From Bostrychus sinensis (Eukaryota > Chordata > Actinopteri > Gobiiformes > Eleotridae), in assembly GCA_020698575.1 (NCBI GenBank), contig CM036243.1:29309403-29373402 (forward strand): DNA of 64,000 bases, in the 5' to 3' direction. Made by a program: the position numbers and the translations under genes. The notes under the pieces were generated by a model. That model was not told the origin of the DNA and ran no database searches. It worked only from the letters and a program-made list of their open reading frames with translations. Every line of letters begins with the position of its first letter. The first letter of the stretch is position 1. Below are positions 62,877-64,000 of the stretch, in pieces.

Positions 62877-64000
62877 CGATATGTTTTGGTTTATAAAATT
62901 CTCAAAGTACATCAGAAACCTAGAACAACATGAAGTTAAACAACATGTAACCTGACAAAGCCATGAAAAATGAGAGTGATAAAATAAAGCATCTCTGAGA
63001 TATGACAAAAAATATTCGCTCGGGGTCAGGTTTTATTGCACTGGGTCAGATGGTTGTTTTAGACATGCCCAGAAGAGTGAATAAATCAGTATAGGAATGC
63101 TAAGATTAGAGCGGCCAGGCAGGCTACTTTTAAAACTGTTCTGAGCTTATGTTTTGATGTTGCTTTTAATACAACTAACATATTGTGAGAAATAGGTTGC
63201 GCACCTCCACAGTGACGCTCTGATTGCACTGCGTGCTGCATGTAGGCCTATTATTTCTGTGAGCTATTTATGATTGAATCTCCACAATAGGTCAATTGTC
63301 ATCAAACAAAAACTAATTTGAAGCTTCAGAAGAGAGTAATATACCTTTGTGCTCTCAGTGTTCATGATTTCTTGAAGTTTACTATGACTGTGTGGCTCAT
63401 TATGAATTGGAAATGAGTAAAACGATAAGTTACTCCCTACTGGTATGCCTCTATATTTATATTCACTTTTAAATTAAAAATAATGGTTATTAGGCAGTAT
63501 TTTCCTGCATTTAAATTATATCTTTAAATTATGTCTGATTGCTGGTTTAGCTTTGAACTCCTACGGTGCGTTTTTGTTTGTGTGAAAATGTAAGTGCTGC
63601 AGAGGGCCAGTCAGAAAGCAATGGACTGAAGAGTGCAAGCTAAGCCCTGACCGCGAGTGGAGTTAGATATAATCCATGCGGCTCATTAGCAGTATTTCTG
63701 TTCTTGAATAAAAGGCCACAAAAATACCATAATTGATTTCCATGTTGGCTCACCCAGCTTCATTATAACGAACAATTATTTTAAATGAGGGCTGAATACC
63801 AGGACTATTTTTGTATATTCATTTATGCCATTATTTCAAAGCCTTTTTTTTTGTTTTGTTTTTTTGTTTTTTGTTTTTTTGTTTGTGAGTGGCAACAGCC
63901 AAATAAGTGACACACATTCATCTATCAGCACAACTCGACAAATGAAGCAGACGACGTGCGGCGGCTAAATGTCAGACGAAGACATCACAAAGTCTCAGCC
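62877..64000. other. Unassigned sequence with a candidate conserved block
   Basis: The block 63,590-63,830 is repeat-free (GACCGCGAGTGGAGTTAGAT, CATAATTGATTTCCATG, GAACAATTATTTTAAATG) and rich in TAAT/ATTA words, a good candidate for a conserved non-coding element. T-rich (TTTTTTG)n follows at 63,845-63,885. No exon is seen to the end of the window. Confidence 0.3.

Noticed and set aside
1..64000. Endogenous retrovirus or viral insertion
   Set aside because: I looked for paired long terminal repeats, gag-pol motifs and a primer binding site and found none. The reverse transcriptase fragments are all of non-LTR type, and the only other retroelement coding piece is a Penelope-like endonuclease.

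Overview
The window looks like teleost fish nuclear DNA. The reasons are AT-rich sequence with scattered GC-rich pockets, no dense open reading frames, and a repeat set typical of ray-finned fish: Tc1-like elements, many small hAT elements, tRNA-headed SINEs with a GCGCTATATAA tail, RTE-, L1- and other LINE relics, a Penelope-like element, and many long microsatellites. I could not find one exon of a host gene that I would defend. Every open frame is either a shadow of a repeat, a fragment of a transposon protein, or a chance frame. The window is best read as intergenic or deep intronic DNA. All homology calls come from reading the sequence and comparing copies within the window; no search was run.

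Layout. 0-5 kb: GC-richer unassigned DNA, a hAT relic and a TTAA-flanked MITE (3.5-4.1 kb). 5-12 kb: hAT pieces, a SINE, two deleted Tc1 elements, a LINE reverse transcriptase fragment on the minus strand (9.2-9.7 kb) and a hAT element with a perfect target duplication (10.3-10.9 kb). 12-20 kb: a TIR element (13.1-13.7 kb), a LINE fragment (13.8-14.2 kb), a 32-unit 10-bp minisatellite next to a (CA)35 tract, an L1-type relic, a CACTG MITE nested in a hAT relic, and a SINE nested in another hAT-like repeat. 20-31 kb: a second TTAA MITE, a nest at 22.8-24.0 kb in which a Tc1 element sits in a retroposon and carries another retroposon, a 570-bp imperfect palindrome (26.1-26.7 kb), and a Tc1 element nested in a third TTAA MITE (30.0-31.0 kb). 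31-41 kb: a local duplication (31.8 and 33.5 kb), more Tc1, SINE and TTAA copies, and a Penelope-like endonuclease relic (40.5-41.1 kb). 41-54 kb: an RTE relic, a full SINE, a hAT element full of a short tandem repeat, inverted-repeat elements at 45.1 and 48.9 kb, a fifth TTAA MITE and a hAT element at 53.0 kb. 54-64 kb: mostly unassigned DNA, then a hAT element (56.9 kb), a second RTE coding fragment (59.2 kb), a long foldback MITE (60.6 kb) and a 1.56-kb hAT element with a perfect 8-bp target duplication that keeps part of its transposase first exon (61.3-62.9 kb).

Between the repeats lie several 200-400 bp blocks free of simple sequence and of recognised repeats (near 12.1, 20.6, 25.2, 27.5, 31.5, 38.6, 42.1, 44.6, 46.5, 48.5, 56.4, 58.7 and 63.6 kb). 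They have the balanced composition often seen in conserved non-coding elements. If they prove conserved in other fish, this window would be the regulatory flank of a developmental gene outside it. That is inference from texture only.

No new biological system was found. The most informative content is the set of nested insertions, which orders the activity of several element families, and several palindromic elements that could form long hairpins if transcribed.
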